From Euglena gracilis (lineage: Eukaryota; Euglenida; Euglenophyceae; Euglenales): a stretch of 64,000 nucleotides of DNA. Positions within the stretch are counted from its first letter, which is position 1. The number at the start of each line of letters is the position of its first letter. Positions 24,588 to 35,932 of the stretch are shown here, one piece after another. Location of the stretch: contig CP154956.1 of assembly GCA_039621445.1 (NCBI GenBank), forward strand, positions 66,108,257 to 66,172,256, in the 5' to 3' direction. Below the pieces are notes generated by a model. It was not told the DNA's origin. It saw only the letters and a program-made list of their open reading frames with translations, and made no database searches. Made by a program: the position numbers and the translations under genes.

Positions 24588-27500
24588 GTTTTTTAATTTT
24601 TGTTATGTACTGCAATCAAAATGCATTTTTTTTCTTTTGGTTTATTTGGGTAACAGTCAAGACCAGCCAGAAGCTGGAGGGACCCCTCTCGGCCACCTCC
24701 CTCTGGGGAAATTTTCCTTTTGCCCTGGCGACCCACTCCACCGCTCCCCTGGGGTAAGGCTTGCTGCCGAAATCTTTGAGACCCCTCGCCCTCGCGAACC
24801 GCTCCGCCGCTCCCCCGGGGTAAGGCTTGCTGCCGAAAACTTTGAGACCCCTCACCCTCGAGAACCGCTCCGCCGTTCCCCCCCCCGGGGTAAGGCTTGC
24901 TGCTCAAAACTTTGAGACCCCTCGCCCTCGTGAACCGCTCCGCCGCTCCCCCGGGGTAAGGCTTGCTGCTGAAAACTTTGAGACCCCTCGCCCTCGCGAA
25001 CCGGTCCGCCGCTCTCCTGGGGTAAGGCTTGCTGCCGAAAACTTTGAGCCCCCTCGCCCTCGCGACCCACTCCGCCGCTCCCCCAAGGTCAGGCTTGCTG
25101 CTAAAAACTTTGCAACCCGCTATGTTTGGAAAGGATGAACAATGGCTGAGGTGTTTTTTTTTGGTTTTTGGTTTTCTGCCAATTTTTGGCTTTGCATTCT
25201 AACCCATCAGCATGTATGTTTGGAAAGGATCAAAAATGGCTGATATGGAGTTTTATGGCAATTTTTTTGGGTTGGGGTTGCTGTTAATTTTCGGATGATC
25301 ATTCTGACCCAGCTGCATGTGTTGCTTCCCCCCCAGGTATTGAGAACCATCCGAGACCCGCCAGACGCCGGAACCCCCTCGCAGACACCACCCTTTAGGG
25401 GGACCCTCACCCTCGCGAAATACTCCACCGCTCTCACAGGGTAGGGCTTGCCGCGGAAAACTTTGATACCCCTATGTTTAAAAGGGATCAAAAATGGCTG
25501 AAATGATGTTGTTTTTTTTTTTATTTTTTTTTTACTTTTTTCTTTTTTTTGACTTGTTTTCCAATTTTTGGATAGGCACTGCAACCAAACTGCATTTTTT
25601 TTCCTTTGGTTTATTTGGGTAACAGTCAAGACCAGCCAGAAGCTGGAGGGACCCCTCTCGGCCACCTCCCTCTGGGGAAATTTTCCTTTTGCCCTGGCGA
25701 CCCACTCCACCGCTCCCCTGGGGTAAGGCTTGCTGCCGAAAACTTTGAGACCCCTCGCCCTCGCGAACCGCTCCGCCGCTCCCCCGGGGTAAGGCTTGCT
25801 GCCGAAAACTTTGAGACCCCGCGCCCTCGCGACCCACTCCGCCGCTCCCCCAAGGTCAGGCTTGCTGCTAAAAACGTTGCAACCCGCTATGTTTGGAAAG
25901 GATGAACAATGGCTGAGGTGGTTTTTTTTTTTGGTTTTTGGTTTTCAGCCAATTTTTGGCTTTGCATTCTAACCTTTTAGCATGTGTGTTTGGAAAGGAT
26001 CAAAAATGGCTGATATGGAGTTTTATGGCAATTTTTGGGGGGGGGTTGCTGTTAAGTTTCGGATGATCATTCTGACCCAGCTGCATGTGTTGCTTACCCC
26101 CCCAGGTATTGGGAACCATCCGAGATCCGCCAGACGCCGGAACCCCCTCTCAGACACCACCCTTTAGGGGGACCCTCACCCTCGCGAAATACTCCACCGC
26201 TCTCACAGGGTAAGGCTTGCCGCGGAAAACTTTGATACCCCTATGTTTAAAAAGGGATCAAAAATGGCTGAAATGATGTTGTTGTTTTTTACATTTTTTT
26301 CTTTTTTCTTTTTTTTTTGACTTGTTTTCCAATTTTTGGATAGGCACTGCAACCAAACTGCATTTTTTTCCTTTGGTTTATTTGGGTAACAGTCAAGACC
26401 AGCCAGAAGCTGGAGGGACCCCTCTCGGCCACCTCCCTCTGGGGAAATTTTCCTTTTGCCCTGGCGACCCACTCCACCGCTCCCCTGGGGTAAGGCTTGC
26501 TGCCGAAATCTTTGAGACCCCTCGCCCTCGCGAACCGCTCCGCCGCTCCCCCGGGGTAAGGCTTGCTGCCGAAAACTTTGAGACCCCTCACCCTCGAGAA
26601 CCGCTCCGCCGTTCCCCCGGGGTAAGGCTTGCTGCTGAAAACTTTGAGACCCCTCGCCCTCGTGAACCGCTCCGCCGCTCCCCCGGGGTAAGGCTTGCTG
26701 CCGAAAACTTTGAGACCCCTCGCCCTCGCGAACCGGTCCGCCGCTCTCCTGGGGTAAGGCTTGCTGCCGAAAACTTTGAGACCCCTCGCCCTCGCGACCC
26801 ACTCCGCCGCTCCCCCAAGGTCAGGCTTGCTGCTAAAAACTTTGCAACCCGCTATGTTTGGAAAGGATGAACAATGGCTGAGGTGTTTTTTTTTGGTTTT
26901 TGGTTTTCTGCCAATTTTTGGCTTTGCATTCTAACCCATCAGCATGTATGTTTGGAAAGGATCAAAAATGGCTGATATGGAGTTTTATGGCAATTTTTTT
27001 GGGGGGGGGTTGCTGTTAATTTTCGGATGATCATTCTGACCCAGCTGCATGTGTTGCTTCCCCCCCAGGTATTGAGAACCATCCGAGACCCGCCAGACGC
27101 CGGAACCCCCTCACAGACACCACCCTTTAGGGGGACCCTCACCCTCGCGAAATACTCCACCGCTCTCACAGGGTAGGGCTTGCCGCGGAAAACTTTGATA
27201 CCCCTATGTTTAAAAGGGATCAAAAATGGCTGAAATGATGTTGTTGTTTTTTACTTTTTTTTTTTTACTTTTTTCTTTTTTTTGACTTGTTTTCCAATTT
27301 TTGGATAGGCACTGCAACCAAACTGCATTTTTTTTTCCTTTGGTTTATTTGGGTAACAGTCAAGACCAGCCAGAAGCTGGAGGGACCCCTCTCGGCCACC
27401 TCCCTCTGGGGAAATTTTCCTTTTGCCCTGGCGACCCACTCCACCGCTCCCCTGGGGTAAGGCTTGCTGCCGAAAACTTTGAGACCCCTCGCCCTCGCGA

Positions 27501-30500
27501 ACCGCTCCGCCGCTCCCCCGGGGTAAGGCTTGCTGCCGAAAACTTTGAGACCCCGCGCCCTCGCGACCCACTCCGCCGCTCCCCCAAGGTCAGGCTTGCT
27601 GCTAAAAACGTTGCAACCCGCTATGTTTGGAAAGGATGAACAATGGCTGAGGTGGTTTTTTTTTTTGGTTTTTGGTTTTCTGCCAATTTTTGGCTTTGCA
27701 TTCTAACCTTTTAGCATGTGTGTTTGGAAAGGATCAAAAATGGCTGATATGGAGTTTTATGGCAATTTTTGGGGGGGGGTTGCTGTTAATTTTCGGATGA
27801 TCATTCTGACCCAGCTGCATGTGTTGCTTCCCCCCCAGGTATTGGGAACCATCCGAGATCCGCCAGACGCCGGAACCCCCTCGCAGACACCACCCTTTAG
27901 GGGGACCCTCACCCTCGCGAAATACTCCACCGCTCTCACAGGGTAAGGCTTGCCGCGGAAAACTTTGATACCCCTATGTTTAAAAAGGGATCAAAAATGG
28001 CTGAAATGATGTTGTTGTTTTTTACATTTTTTTCTTTTTTCTTTTTTTTTTGACTTGTTTTCCAATTTTTGGATAGGCACTGCAACCAAACTGCATTTTT
28101 TTCCTTTGGTTTATTTGGGTAACAGTCAAGACCAGCCAGAAGCTGGAGGGACCCCTCTCGGCCACCTCCCTCTGGGGAAATTTTCCTTTTGCCCTGGCGA
28201 CCCACTCCACCGCTCCCCTGGGGTAAGGCTTGCTGCCGAAATCTTTGAGACCCCTCGCCCTCGCGAACCGCTCCGCCGCTCCCCCGGGGTAAGGCTTGCT
28301 GCCGAAAACTTTGAGACCCCTCACCCTCGAGAACCGCTCCGCCGTTCCCCCGGGGTAAGGCTTGCTGCTGAAAACTTTGAGACCCCTCGCCCTCGTGAAC
28401 CGCTCCGCCGCTCCCCCGGGGTAAGGCTTGCTGCCGAAAATTTTGAGACCCCTCGCCCTCGCGACCCACTCCGCCGCTCCCCCAAGGTCAGGCTTGCTGC
28501 TAAAAACTTTGCAACCCGCTATGTTTGGAAAGGATGAACAATGGCTGAGGTGTTTTTTTTTGGTTTTTGGTTTTCTGCCAATTTTTGGCTTTGCATTCTA
28601 ACCCATCAGCATGTATGTTTGGAAAGGATCAAAAATGGCTGATATGGAGTTTTATGGCAATTTTTTTGGGGGGGGGTTGCTGTTAATTTTCGGATGATCA
28701 TTCTGACCCAGCTGCATGTGTTGCTTCCCCCCCAGGTATTGAGAACCATCCGAGACCCGCCAGACGCCGGAACCCCCTCGCAGACACCACCCTTTAGGGG
28801 GACCCTCACCCTCGCGAAATACTCCACCGCTCTCACAGGGTAGGGCTTGCCGCGGAAAACTTTGATACCCCTATGTTTAAAAGGGATCAAAAATGGCTGA
28901 AATGATGTTGTTTTTTTTACTTTTTTTTTTTACTTTTTTCTTTTTTTTGACTTGTTTTCCAATTTTTGGATAGGCACTGCAACCAAACTGCATTTTTTTT
29001 CCTTTGGTTTATTTGGGTAACAGTCAAGACCAGCCAGAAGCTGGAGGGACCCCTCTCGGCCACCTCCCTCTGGGGAAATTTTCCTTTTGCCCTGGCGACC
29101 CACTCCACCGCTCCCCTGGGGTAAGGCTTGCTGCCGAAATCTTTGAGACCCCTCGCCCTCGCGAACCGCTCCGCCGCTCCCCCGGGGTAAGGCTTGCTGC
29201 CGAAAACTTTGAGACCCCTCACCCTCGAGAACCGCTCCGCCGTTCCCCCGGGGTAAGGCTTGCTGCTGAAAACTTTGAGACCCCTCGCCCTCGTGAACCG
29301 CTCCGCCGCTCCCCCGGGGTAAGGCTTGCTGCCGAAAATTTTGAGACCCCTCGCCCTCGCGACCCACTCCGCCGCTCCCCCAAGGTCAGGCTTGCTGCTA
29401 AAAACTTTGCAACCCGCTATGTTTGGAAAGGATGAACAATGGCTGAGGTGTTTTTTTTTGGTTTTTGGTTTTCTGCCAATTTTTGGCTTTGCATTCTAAC
29501 CCATCAGCATGTATGTTTGGAAAGGATCAAAAATGGCTGATATGGAGTTTTATGGCAATTTTTTTGGGGGGGGGTTGCTGTTAATTTTCGGATGATCATT
29601 CTGACCCAGCTGCATGTGTTGCTTCCCCCCCAGGTATTGAGAACCATCCGAGACCCGCCAGACGCCGGAACCCCCTCGCAGACACCACCCTTTAGGGGGA
29701 CCCTCACCCTCGCGAAATACTCCACCGCTCTCACAGGGTAGGGCTTGCCGCGGAAAACTTTGATACCCCTATGTTTTAAAAAGGGATCAAAAATGGCTGA
29801 AATGGTGATTTTTTTGTGCTTTTTTTGACTTGTTTTCCAATTTTTGGATAGGCACTGCAACCAAACTGCATTTTTTTTCCTTTGGTTTATTTGGGTAACA
29901 GTCAAGACCAGCCAGAAGCTGGAGGGACCCCTCTCGGCCACCTCCCTCTGGGGAAATTTTCCTTTTGCCCTGGCGACCCACTCCACCGCTCCCCTGGGGT
30001 AAGGCTTGCTGCCGAAAACTTTGAGACCCCTTGCCCTCGTGAACCGCTCCGCCGCTCCCCTGGGGTAAGGCTTGCTGCGGAAATCTTTGAGACCCCTCGC
30101 CCTCGCGACCCACTCCGCCGCTCCCCCAAGGTCAGGCTTGCTGCTAAAAACTTTGCAACCCGCTATGTTTGGAAAGGATGAACAATGGCTGACGTGTTTT
30201 TTTTTGGTTTTTGGTTTTCTGCCAATTTTTGGCTTTGCATTCTAACCCATCAGCATGTATGTTTGGAAAGGATCAAAAATGGCTGATATGGAGTTTTATG
30301 GCAATTTTTTTGGGGGGGGGTTGCTGTTAATTTTCGGATGATCATTCTGACCCAGCTGCATGTGTTGCTTCCCCCCCAGGTATTGAGAACCATCCGAGAC
30401 CCGCCAGACGCCGGAACCCCCTCGCAGACACCACCCTTTAGGGGGACCCTCACCCTCGCGAAATACTCCATCGCTCTCACAGGGTAAGGCTTGCCGCGGA

Positions 30501-30635
30501 AAACTTTGATACCCCTATGTTTTGAACGGGATCAAAAATGGCTGAAATGGTGATTTTTTTGTGCTTTTTTTTTGACTTGTTTTCCAATTTTTGGATAGGC
30601 ACTGCAACCAAACTGCATTTTTTTTTCCCTGACCC
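20585..30635. repeat. Nested higher-order satellite (block 2), unit 634 + 66n bp
   Basis: The landmark ATGTTTGGAAAGGATGAAC lies at 20894, 21657, 22620, 23386, 24153, 25122, 25889, 26854, 27623, 28521, 29419 and 30164. The spacings are 763, 963, 766, 767, 969, 767, 965, 769, 898, 898 and 745. Differences are near multiples of 66 because each unit holds 2, 4 or 5 copies of the 66-bp subunit (here gagacc where block 1 has gacacc). Two unit types exist. One has AAACGTTGC and CTTTTAGCATGTGTG and follows arrays of 2. The other has AAACTTTGC and CCCATCAGCATGTATG and mostly follows arrays of 4-5. The block stops abruptly at about 30635 inside the T-rich part. Open frames of up to 208 codons are period artefacts. 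Confidence 0.93.
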
Positions 30636-30829
30636 CAATTTGCAAAGGGATGGAGCCCAGGCACAGGAGGTCCCACGGGACCCCTTGTCGAGTTGCAAAC
30701 TCAACCGGACGGTCGAGTCCGAGGGGGGGAGGGGGGTCCGGGGTTTGGACTGGTCATGCACAGGGCGGGGGGGGCTCGCAGGACCCCCCTGTCGAGGTCC
30801 GAACTCAACCAGACAAGGCGGGGGTTTGG

Positions 30830-31110
30830 GACCCGAATTCGACTGCCTGCCCCTGATGGTGGAAGGCCTTAAATTTGTCTCGCTTGCCACCAATGATTGA
30901 ACACAGATGGGCGAAATGGTTTGACCGTGTCAAAGAAAGATTGAGAGCAAAAGAGGCTTCCCCGTTGTCCTCAACAAACGTACGTGCGGTGTTTATTTGC
31001 CCCGGAGACGAACTTGAATCTGCAAACCTGGGGTCCAAAATGTTGGCCAAAAGGAAAAAGGGACATTTCAATGCCTCTTTGCTTCTTCGGACAACCTCTT
31101 TGTATCCACC
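30830..31110 (-). pseudogene. hAT-like transposase relic
   Basis: The minus-strand frame between 31128 and 30805 contains FFLLANILDPRFADSS followed by INTARTFVED. It resembles the LA-x-LDPRF segment and following helix found upstream of the C-terminal dimerisation region of many hAT transposases. The frame then runs on about 45 residues without a further motif I can place, and no catalytic part or TIR was identified. The assignment rests on this one motif, read by eye. Downstream on the same strand is C-rich low complexity and the end of satellite block 2. Confidence 0.38.
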
Positions 31111-31120
31111 CCCAACTGGT

Positions 31121-31447
31121 GCCATCATCCCCCCCTATTTGACCCCCCCCCCCTAATTGGCTAATTGGCCTCCGGGACAAGACCGGCCAATTTTGGCAAG
31201 TCCTCAAAAGGGCTCAAAAAACCTCCAAAAACTTCCATTCCGAAAATTTTCAAATTTGCCGGATAAGAAAAAGTCATGACGAATCCAAATATGCAGAAAA
31301 AATGACCAATATTGCACAGGTAAAAAATTAGGGGGTAGGGGTCCTCGAGCCCCCCCCCCCTAATTGTCCCCCCCCCCCTAATTGGCCAATTGGGGGTCTG
31401 AAGGAGCCCAGCCATTAGCCAAATAGAGGGGGGGGGTGAGGGTACCA
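31121..31447 (-). mobile_element. G/C-run-bounded inverted-repeat element, copy 1
   Basis: The segment is the reverse complement of 36571-36899 over about 320 bp with moderate divergence. Shared words include GGACAAGACCGGCCAATTTT, CATGACGAATCCAAATATGC and AATATTGCACAGGTAAAAAA. Its ends mirror each other: it opens with CATC, a C run and TATTTGACC, and closes with GCCAAATAGA, a G run and TGAGGGTACC. No open frame was recognised, so it is probably non-autonomous. The microsatellite starts about 40 bp beyond its right end. Confidence 0.8.
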
Positions 31448-31487
31448 CAGCGCTCGTTGAGGAGTCAAGGCAGAAAACTGCCTTTGT

Positions 31488-32066
31488 TATGTATGTATGT
31501 ATGTACGTATGTATGTATGTATGTATGTATGTATGTATGTATGTATGTATGTATGTATGTATGTATGTATGTATGTATGTATGTATGTATGTATGTATGT
31601 ATGTATGTATGTATGTATGTATGTATGTATGTATGTATGTATGTGTGTATGTATGTGTGTATGTATGTATGTATGTATGTATGTATGTATGTATGTATGT
31701 ATGTGTGTATGTATGTATGTATGTATGTATGTATGTATGTATGTATGTATGTATGTATGTATGTATGTATGTATGTATGTATGTATGTATGTATGTATGT
31801 ATGTATGTATATATGTATGCATGCATGCATGCATCATGCATGCATGTATGTATGTATGCATGCATGCACGCATGCATGCATGCATGTATGTATGTATGTA
31901 TGTATGTTTGTATGTATGTATGTATGTTTGTATGTATGTATGTATGTATGTATGTATGTATGTATGTATGTATGCATGTATGCATGTATGTATGCATGCA
32001 TGAATGTATGCATGCATGTATGCATGCATGTATGCATGCATGCATATATGTATGTTTGTATGTGTG
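31488..32066. repeat. (ATGT)n microsatellite, about 580 bp
   Basis: An almost uninterrupted TATG/ATGT tetranucleotide run. It has local TGTG variants near 31645-31705, then a distal zone of ATGC variants from about 31810, including perfect ATGCATGC stretches. Both strands are open in several frames (Met-Tyr-Val-Cys or His-Thr-Tyr-Ile repeats) because the 12-bp cycle holds no stop. These are not genes. Confidence 0.98.
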
Positions 32067-32502
32067 CTCATTTTTAAAAAAAGCTATTCTTTGCAGGTCA
32101 CGTTTTGGACAGTTGTCAGATTTTGGCCCTGCCCATCTTCCCCTCTCTGTGGTGCTGGCCAGCCCAAATTTCTAGCAGCTCAAATTTCTAGCCCTCACCC
32201 AGCAACTCCCCTGGGGTTTTTTTTTTTAAAGAGATGCATGGTTGGGACATGGATTCACTTAACCTCCGTGATCCCCCACCTGGGGATTTTTGAGAGTGGG
32301 CTGAAGCAGATGGAGCCCTCTCTCCTTCCCCGGAGGGTGGGGTGGGTCATATTTCATGGGTCAATCTAGGGGCTCCGATTTAAATTCAAAAAAATTCTTG
32401 CCCTTAAGCACCAAAGGTTTTTTGTTTGCAAAGTGCGAGGCCGAACCAGGACCGGCTGGTGCCAACCATAGATTCAGTTGGTGACCTGGGAGGGGGGGGG
32501 GA

Positions 32503-32924
32503 CCAGGGTTCGATATAAGGAGGGCGTACATGGTTTAGGTGGGGGGGTGTCCCCCCCACCCCCCCCCTCCTGGCCCGCAGGGGGGGGTCTGGACCCCCCC
32601 CCCACTTGCAAGGGGGGTCCGGACCGACCCTGGGGGGGGTACCCGGGACCCCCCCAAAAAGGGTCAATTTTTTCCTCCGGCGCTTCGCGCCGAAATTTTT
32701 TTGCATTTTTGGCCAATTTTTGCCCAAAAAGTGCCCAAAATGGCACTTTTGGTCGTTTTGGGGGGTCAAAATTTTTCGGCCCGGCGCTTTGTTAGGGTGG
32801 CCGAAAATCGGTCACCCTGACCGCGCCACTGTTTAGGTGGGGGGGGGTGTCCCCCCACCCCCCCCCCTCCTGGCCTGCAGGGGGGGGTCCGGACCACCCC
32901 CCCCCTCCTTATATCGAACCCTGG
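32503..32924. mobile_element. Complete 422-bp element with perfect 20-bp terminal inverted repeats
   Basis: The left end CCAGGGTTCGATATAAGGAG (32503-32522) is the exact reverse complement of the right end at 32905-32924. Just inside both ends is a directly repeated block reading GTTTAGGTGG, a G run, TGTCCCCCC and CTCCTGGCC. The core holds the hairpin GGCGCTTCGCGCC (32679-32691), TTGCATTTTTGGCC, a purine/pyrimidine-balanced zone and GTCACCCTGACCGCGCC. The flanks read GGGGGA on both sides, a possible but low-complexity target duplication. No coding frame fits a transposase, so it appears to be a MITE-like non-autonomous element. Truncated relatives lie at 20303-20584, 45577-45882 and 47945-48018. 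Confidence 0.85.
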
Positions 32925-33640
32925 GGGGGACTGTTTTTCCTCGGCCCAAATCCACCCACCCACTTTCGAAAACCCACCCATCCACCAAAACCCTCCCAAA
33001 GTCCGCCGAAAACCCTTGAAAAAACTTTCCAGCCCAGCCTTTGGCCTGGATTTCCTGCGGCTCTCGCAGCAGTTACCACTGAGCACTCAAAGCTCAGCAC
33101 CATCAAAAACATGGTTTTACATGGGGAGGGGATTGAGCAGCAAATTTCGGTTCTATCATCTCGGCTTGCGTCCAGGAGAAATTCACTTTCATCCAAAGCA
33201 ACTTCAAAAAAAAAAACGTGTGTCTGGGCACATGAGTGAGTGTTTGACTGCAGTGCGCACATGTGTGGGCAAACAGGCAAACACCTGTGGGGGCGTCCCC
33301 CGAACTGGGGCCAACAACCCATTCAACGATCAATTGAGGACACTGCCACTCAATTGAGCACCCGCGAGCCAGCCTTCTATATTCCGCAGCGGGGCCAGCT
33401 GTGGAAAGCACACAAAACTGGGGAGGAGGCCAAAGCCACCATCAATTTACGCCCCCTTAAACCAAAAATGAGGGGGAAAACTTGAATTTTTTGTGACGTG
33501 ATTCAGGGTTTGATTAAGCTCGCTTCTCCTTTGCAAATTTGGTCCATCTATATCACCCCTTTGTTTAAAGCGGCGTTTTAGAGACGCCGGGTTCACGACA
33601 GAACCGGCGTTCCCAACCTTCGGTCAAAGGACACTCCCAG
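32925..33640. other. No assignable gene; two open stretches of unknown nature
   Basis: Plus-strand frames around 33040-33240 and 33330-33485 are open and of normal composition. The second ends NLRPLKPKMRGKT before a stop. Neither shows a motif I can place, and a T-rich acceptor-like TCTCGCAG precedes the first. They may be unrecognised exons or chance. Confidence 0.3.
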
Positions 33641-33647
33641 GGGCCAA

Positions 33648-33902
33648 CTTCGTAACACAAGGGATTTTGTTGTTTTGGGCCCCTTAAACTTGAGCAACAA
33701 AAGGGATTTGCCCCCCAAAACGGGTATACTGTAAATTGGGGGCCTTGAACAGTTCGACTTGGAAACGCAAAGGACTTTGTTATTTTGGGCCCTCGAATAA
33801 TTCAACAACAAAAGGGATTTGCCCCCCAAAATGACTTGGAAACACAAGGGTTTGCTGTTTTGGGGCCCTCGAACAGTTGAGGAACAAAAGGGATTTGCCA
33901 AT
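33648..33902. repeat. Three tandem copies of an 70-110-bp unit
   Basis: Three units each run from AACACAAGGG or AACGCAAAGG through TTGTTNTTTTGGGCCC to CAACAAAAGGGATTTGCC, ending near 33712, 33826 and 33901. They differ by short deletions. A minus-strand frame is open across them, but repeats itself and carries no motif. Confidence 0.8.
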
Positions 33903-34104
33903 CGCTTTGTTGTGTACCACCTGTTTTTTCGCAGAAATGTGCAACTCTAATCCAAAACGGAGCATTTTTGGTAAAAAAAAATGATGTATCCACCTAAAAT
34001 TTTACTGCTGAATGACACCAACGTATGGCTCCACGGGGGGGGGGGGGGCTTTATATTTGGGCGGCAAAACCAAACCCCGTGGGAGGGCTTTATAATAGTG
34101 AATA

Positions 34105-35640
34105 GGGGTCTGATCGCCTGCCCTGTATTTCGTGTACACTCATATTTTGTGGGTGCATTTGTGGGACCCTGTGCCCTGCCCTATATATTGTGGGAGGGGG
34201 TCTCGCAGTTTTTTTTTAAAAAAATGGGGGACCCTGCGCCTGCCCTGTATTTCGTGGGACCCCTGTCCATGATATATTGGGCAGGTGGAAAATGGCAAGG
34301 GGTAACGAGTTTTGATTCAGATGCAGCATAATATCAAATTGGCTGCCGGTCGAGATTGGTAGATCCCACACTTCTGAAGCCATGTTGCCCATCAATCGAA
34401 AGCTCTTCTCAAGGGCAGTTGACAGATGGCCACGGATTTCAGCCATAATGCACAGAGCACTTCTTTTCAGCGATCGTTTATTCCGAAATTTTACATCTTA
34501 TTTTTTCAAATCCCACAGCTCAGGTGCCATATAGCATATTAAACGAAAGCTCTCCCCAAGAACTTTCTTTTGAACCCACAGAACTCACCCACACTGCACG
34601 GTGCTCTGAAAATCGGTGATCGCATTTTCCGACCCTGTTTGCAAATTCGAAATTCCACTTTTCAGCTGCCATGTTGCCCATCGATCGAAAGCCCTTCTCA
34701 AGGGCTTTCAGCAGATGGCCTTAGATTTCTGCCACGCAGCATGGTAAACCCCCCCCCCAAATAGTATTGCACCCGCAGCTCTATTGGACGGCCGCCTCCA
34801 GCGGCGGGGGGTGCAGCACTATTTGGACCCGCAGGACCATTGGACTGGGTGCCTCTTAGTCCCGGCCTATCACCACAGGCACCCTTTTTGCCTGTCAATG
34901 TCCTTCTCTGAGGCTAGTGAGGTCGTGTGGTTCATCTTCGGACGACTTCTGTGAGTTGTTCGGGTGGGAATTTGCCCCCTTTCCCCTCTCTGTGGATTAA
35001 AAAAGGTGCCTGCAATAGGCTGCACCAGCTTCTACGCATTTCACATTGCTGTGATTTGGGGGGGTGCAGCATTATTGGACGCTCGCTTCATCCGGCGGGG
35101 GGTGCAGCACTATTTGGACCCGCAGCTCTATTGGCCCCGCAGCACTATTAGGGGGGGGGGTTATTCTATTTCAGAAAATCCCCAAAATTGGCCAAAAGGA
35201 AATCATTGCTCAAAAAAACCCAATTTCTGGCCGAAGACCCCCCAAAAACTGCTCAAAAATGATTACCACATGTCTACAAACCCTTTTAGACACCTTTTTT
35301 GGCACTTTTTTGGGGGTTTTTATTTTGGGCGTCTGGTGGATGTGGATGTTGGCTGCCCGCTTGGCCATTTCACAAAAAGGGACACTGCAGACGCGGGAGA
35401 AGGTGGGAAACTCCAGAGCGGAACGCACTGGAAACGGAAACGGAACATCACCCGTATTCAGCCTGAATACGGGTCACCCTGCGCCTGCCCTGTATATCGG
35501 GGAGGGGGTCCCACGACCTTTGTTGAAAAATTGGGGGACCCTGCGCCTGCCCTGTATTTTGGGGGGCCCCTTACCCTTATTCAGGCTGAATACGGGTATC
35601 CCCTACGAAATACAGGGCAGGCGATCAGACCCCTAATTCG
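34105..35640. mobile_element. Possible element bounded by a 28-bp perfect inverted repeat
   Basis: The word GGGGTCTGATCGCCTGCCCT plus TGTATTTCG at 34107-34134 is exactly inverted near 35615-35642. Both boundaries sit in clusters of related words: GACCCTGCGCCTGCCCTGTA occurs near 34222, 35474 and 35538, and GGCTGAATACGGG/TATCCCC words near 35460-35700. Between them lie two G-run blocks reading GTGCAGCACTATTTGGACCC (about 34810 and 35101) and unassigned sequence. This may be one element or two nested inverted copies of a shorter one. Confidence 0.5.
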
Positions 35641-35883
35641 TGGGTATCCCCCTTTTTCAGGCTGAATAAGGGGGATACCTCAGGCTGAATAAGGGGGATA
35701 CCCACGAAATATGTATAGTATTTATTTCATTGTTTGCATTTGCGTTTGTTTTAATTACAAACTGAGGACACTGTGTGCAACATACATGGTGTGATTGTGA
35801 AGGCTTAACGAAACAATCCCACAGGGCTTGGGGGGATTAGGCGTCCAAAGCCGAAAACTGGGGGGGTTGACCAGATCCCCCCG

Positions 35884-35932
<49 letters not shown>
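35884..35932. repeat. (CAA)n microsatellite
   Basis: About 16 uninterrupted CAA trinucleotides follow a C run. There is no coding context. Confidence 0.97.

Noticed and set aside
31436-32175. MYVC and HTYI repeat proteins
   Set aside because: They are translations of the ATGT microsatellite, which has no stop in any frame.
32503-32522. TIR word GGTTCGATATA as a tRNA T-loop or pol III B box
   Set aside because: It lacks the closing C of the B box, no A box lies at the right distance, and no cloverleaf can be drawn. The word is better explained as a terminal inverted repeat.
34141-34230. VGPCALPYILW in a + frame as the missing GPCSIHD exon of the DAHP synthase
   Set aside because: It arises from the GACCCTGNGCCTGCCCTGTA repeat that recurs at 35.5 kb. 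The residues after GPC do not fit, and no splice sites frame it.
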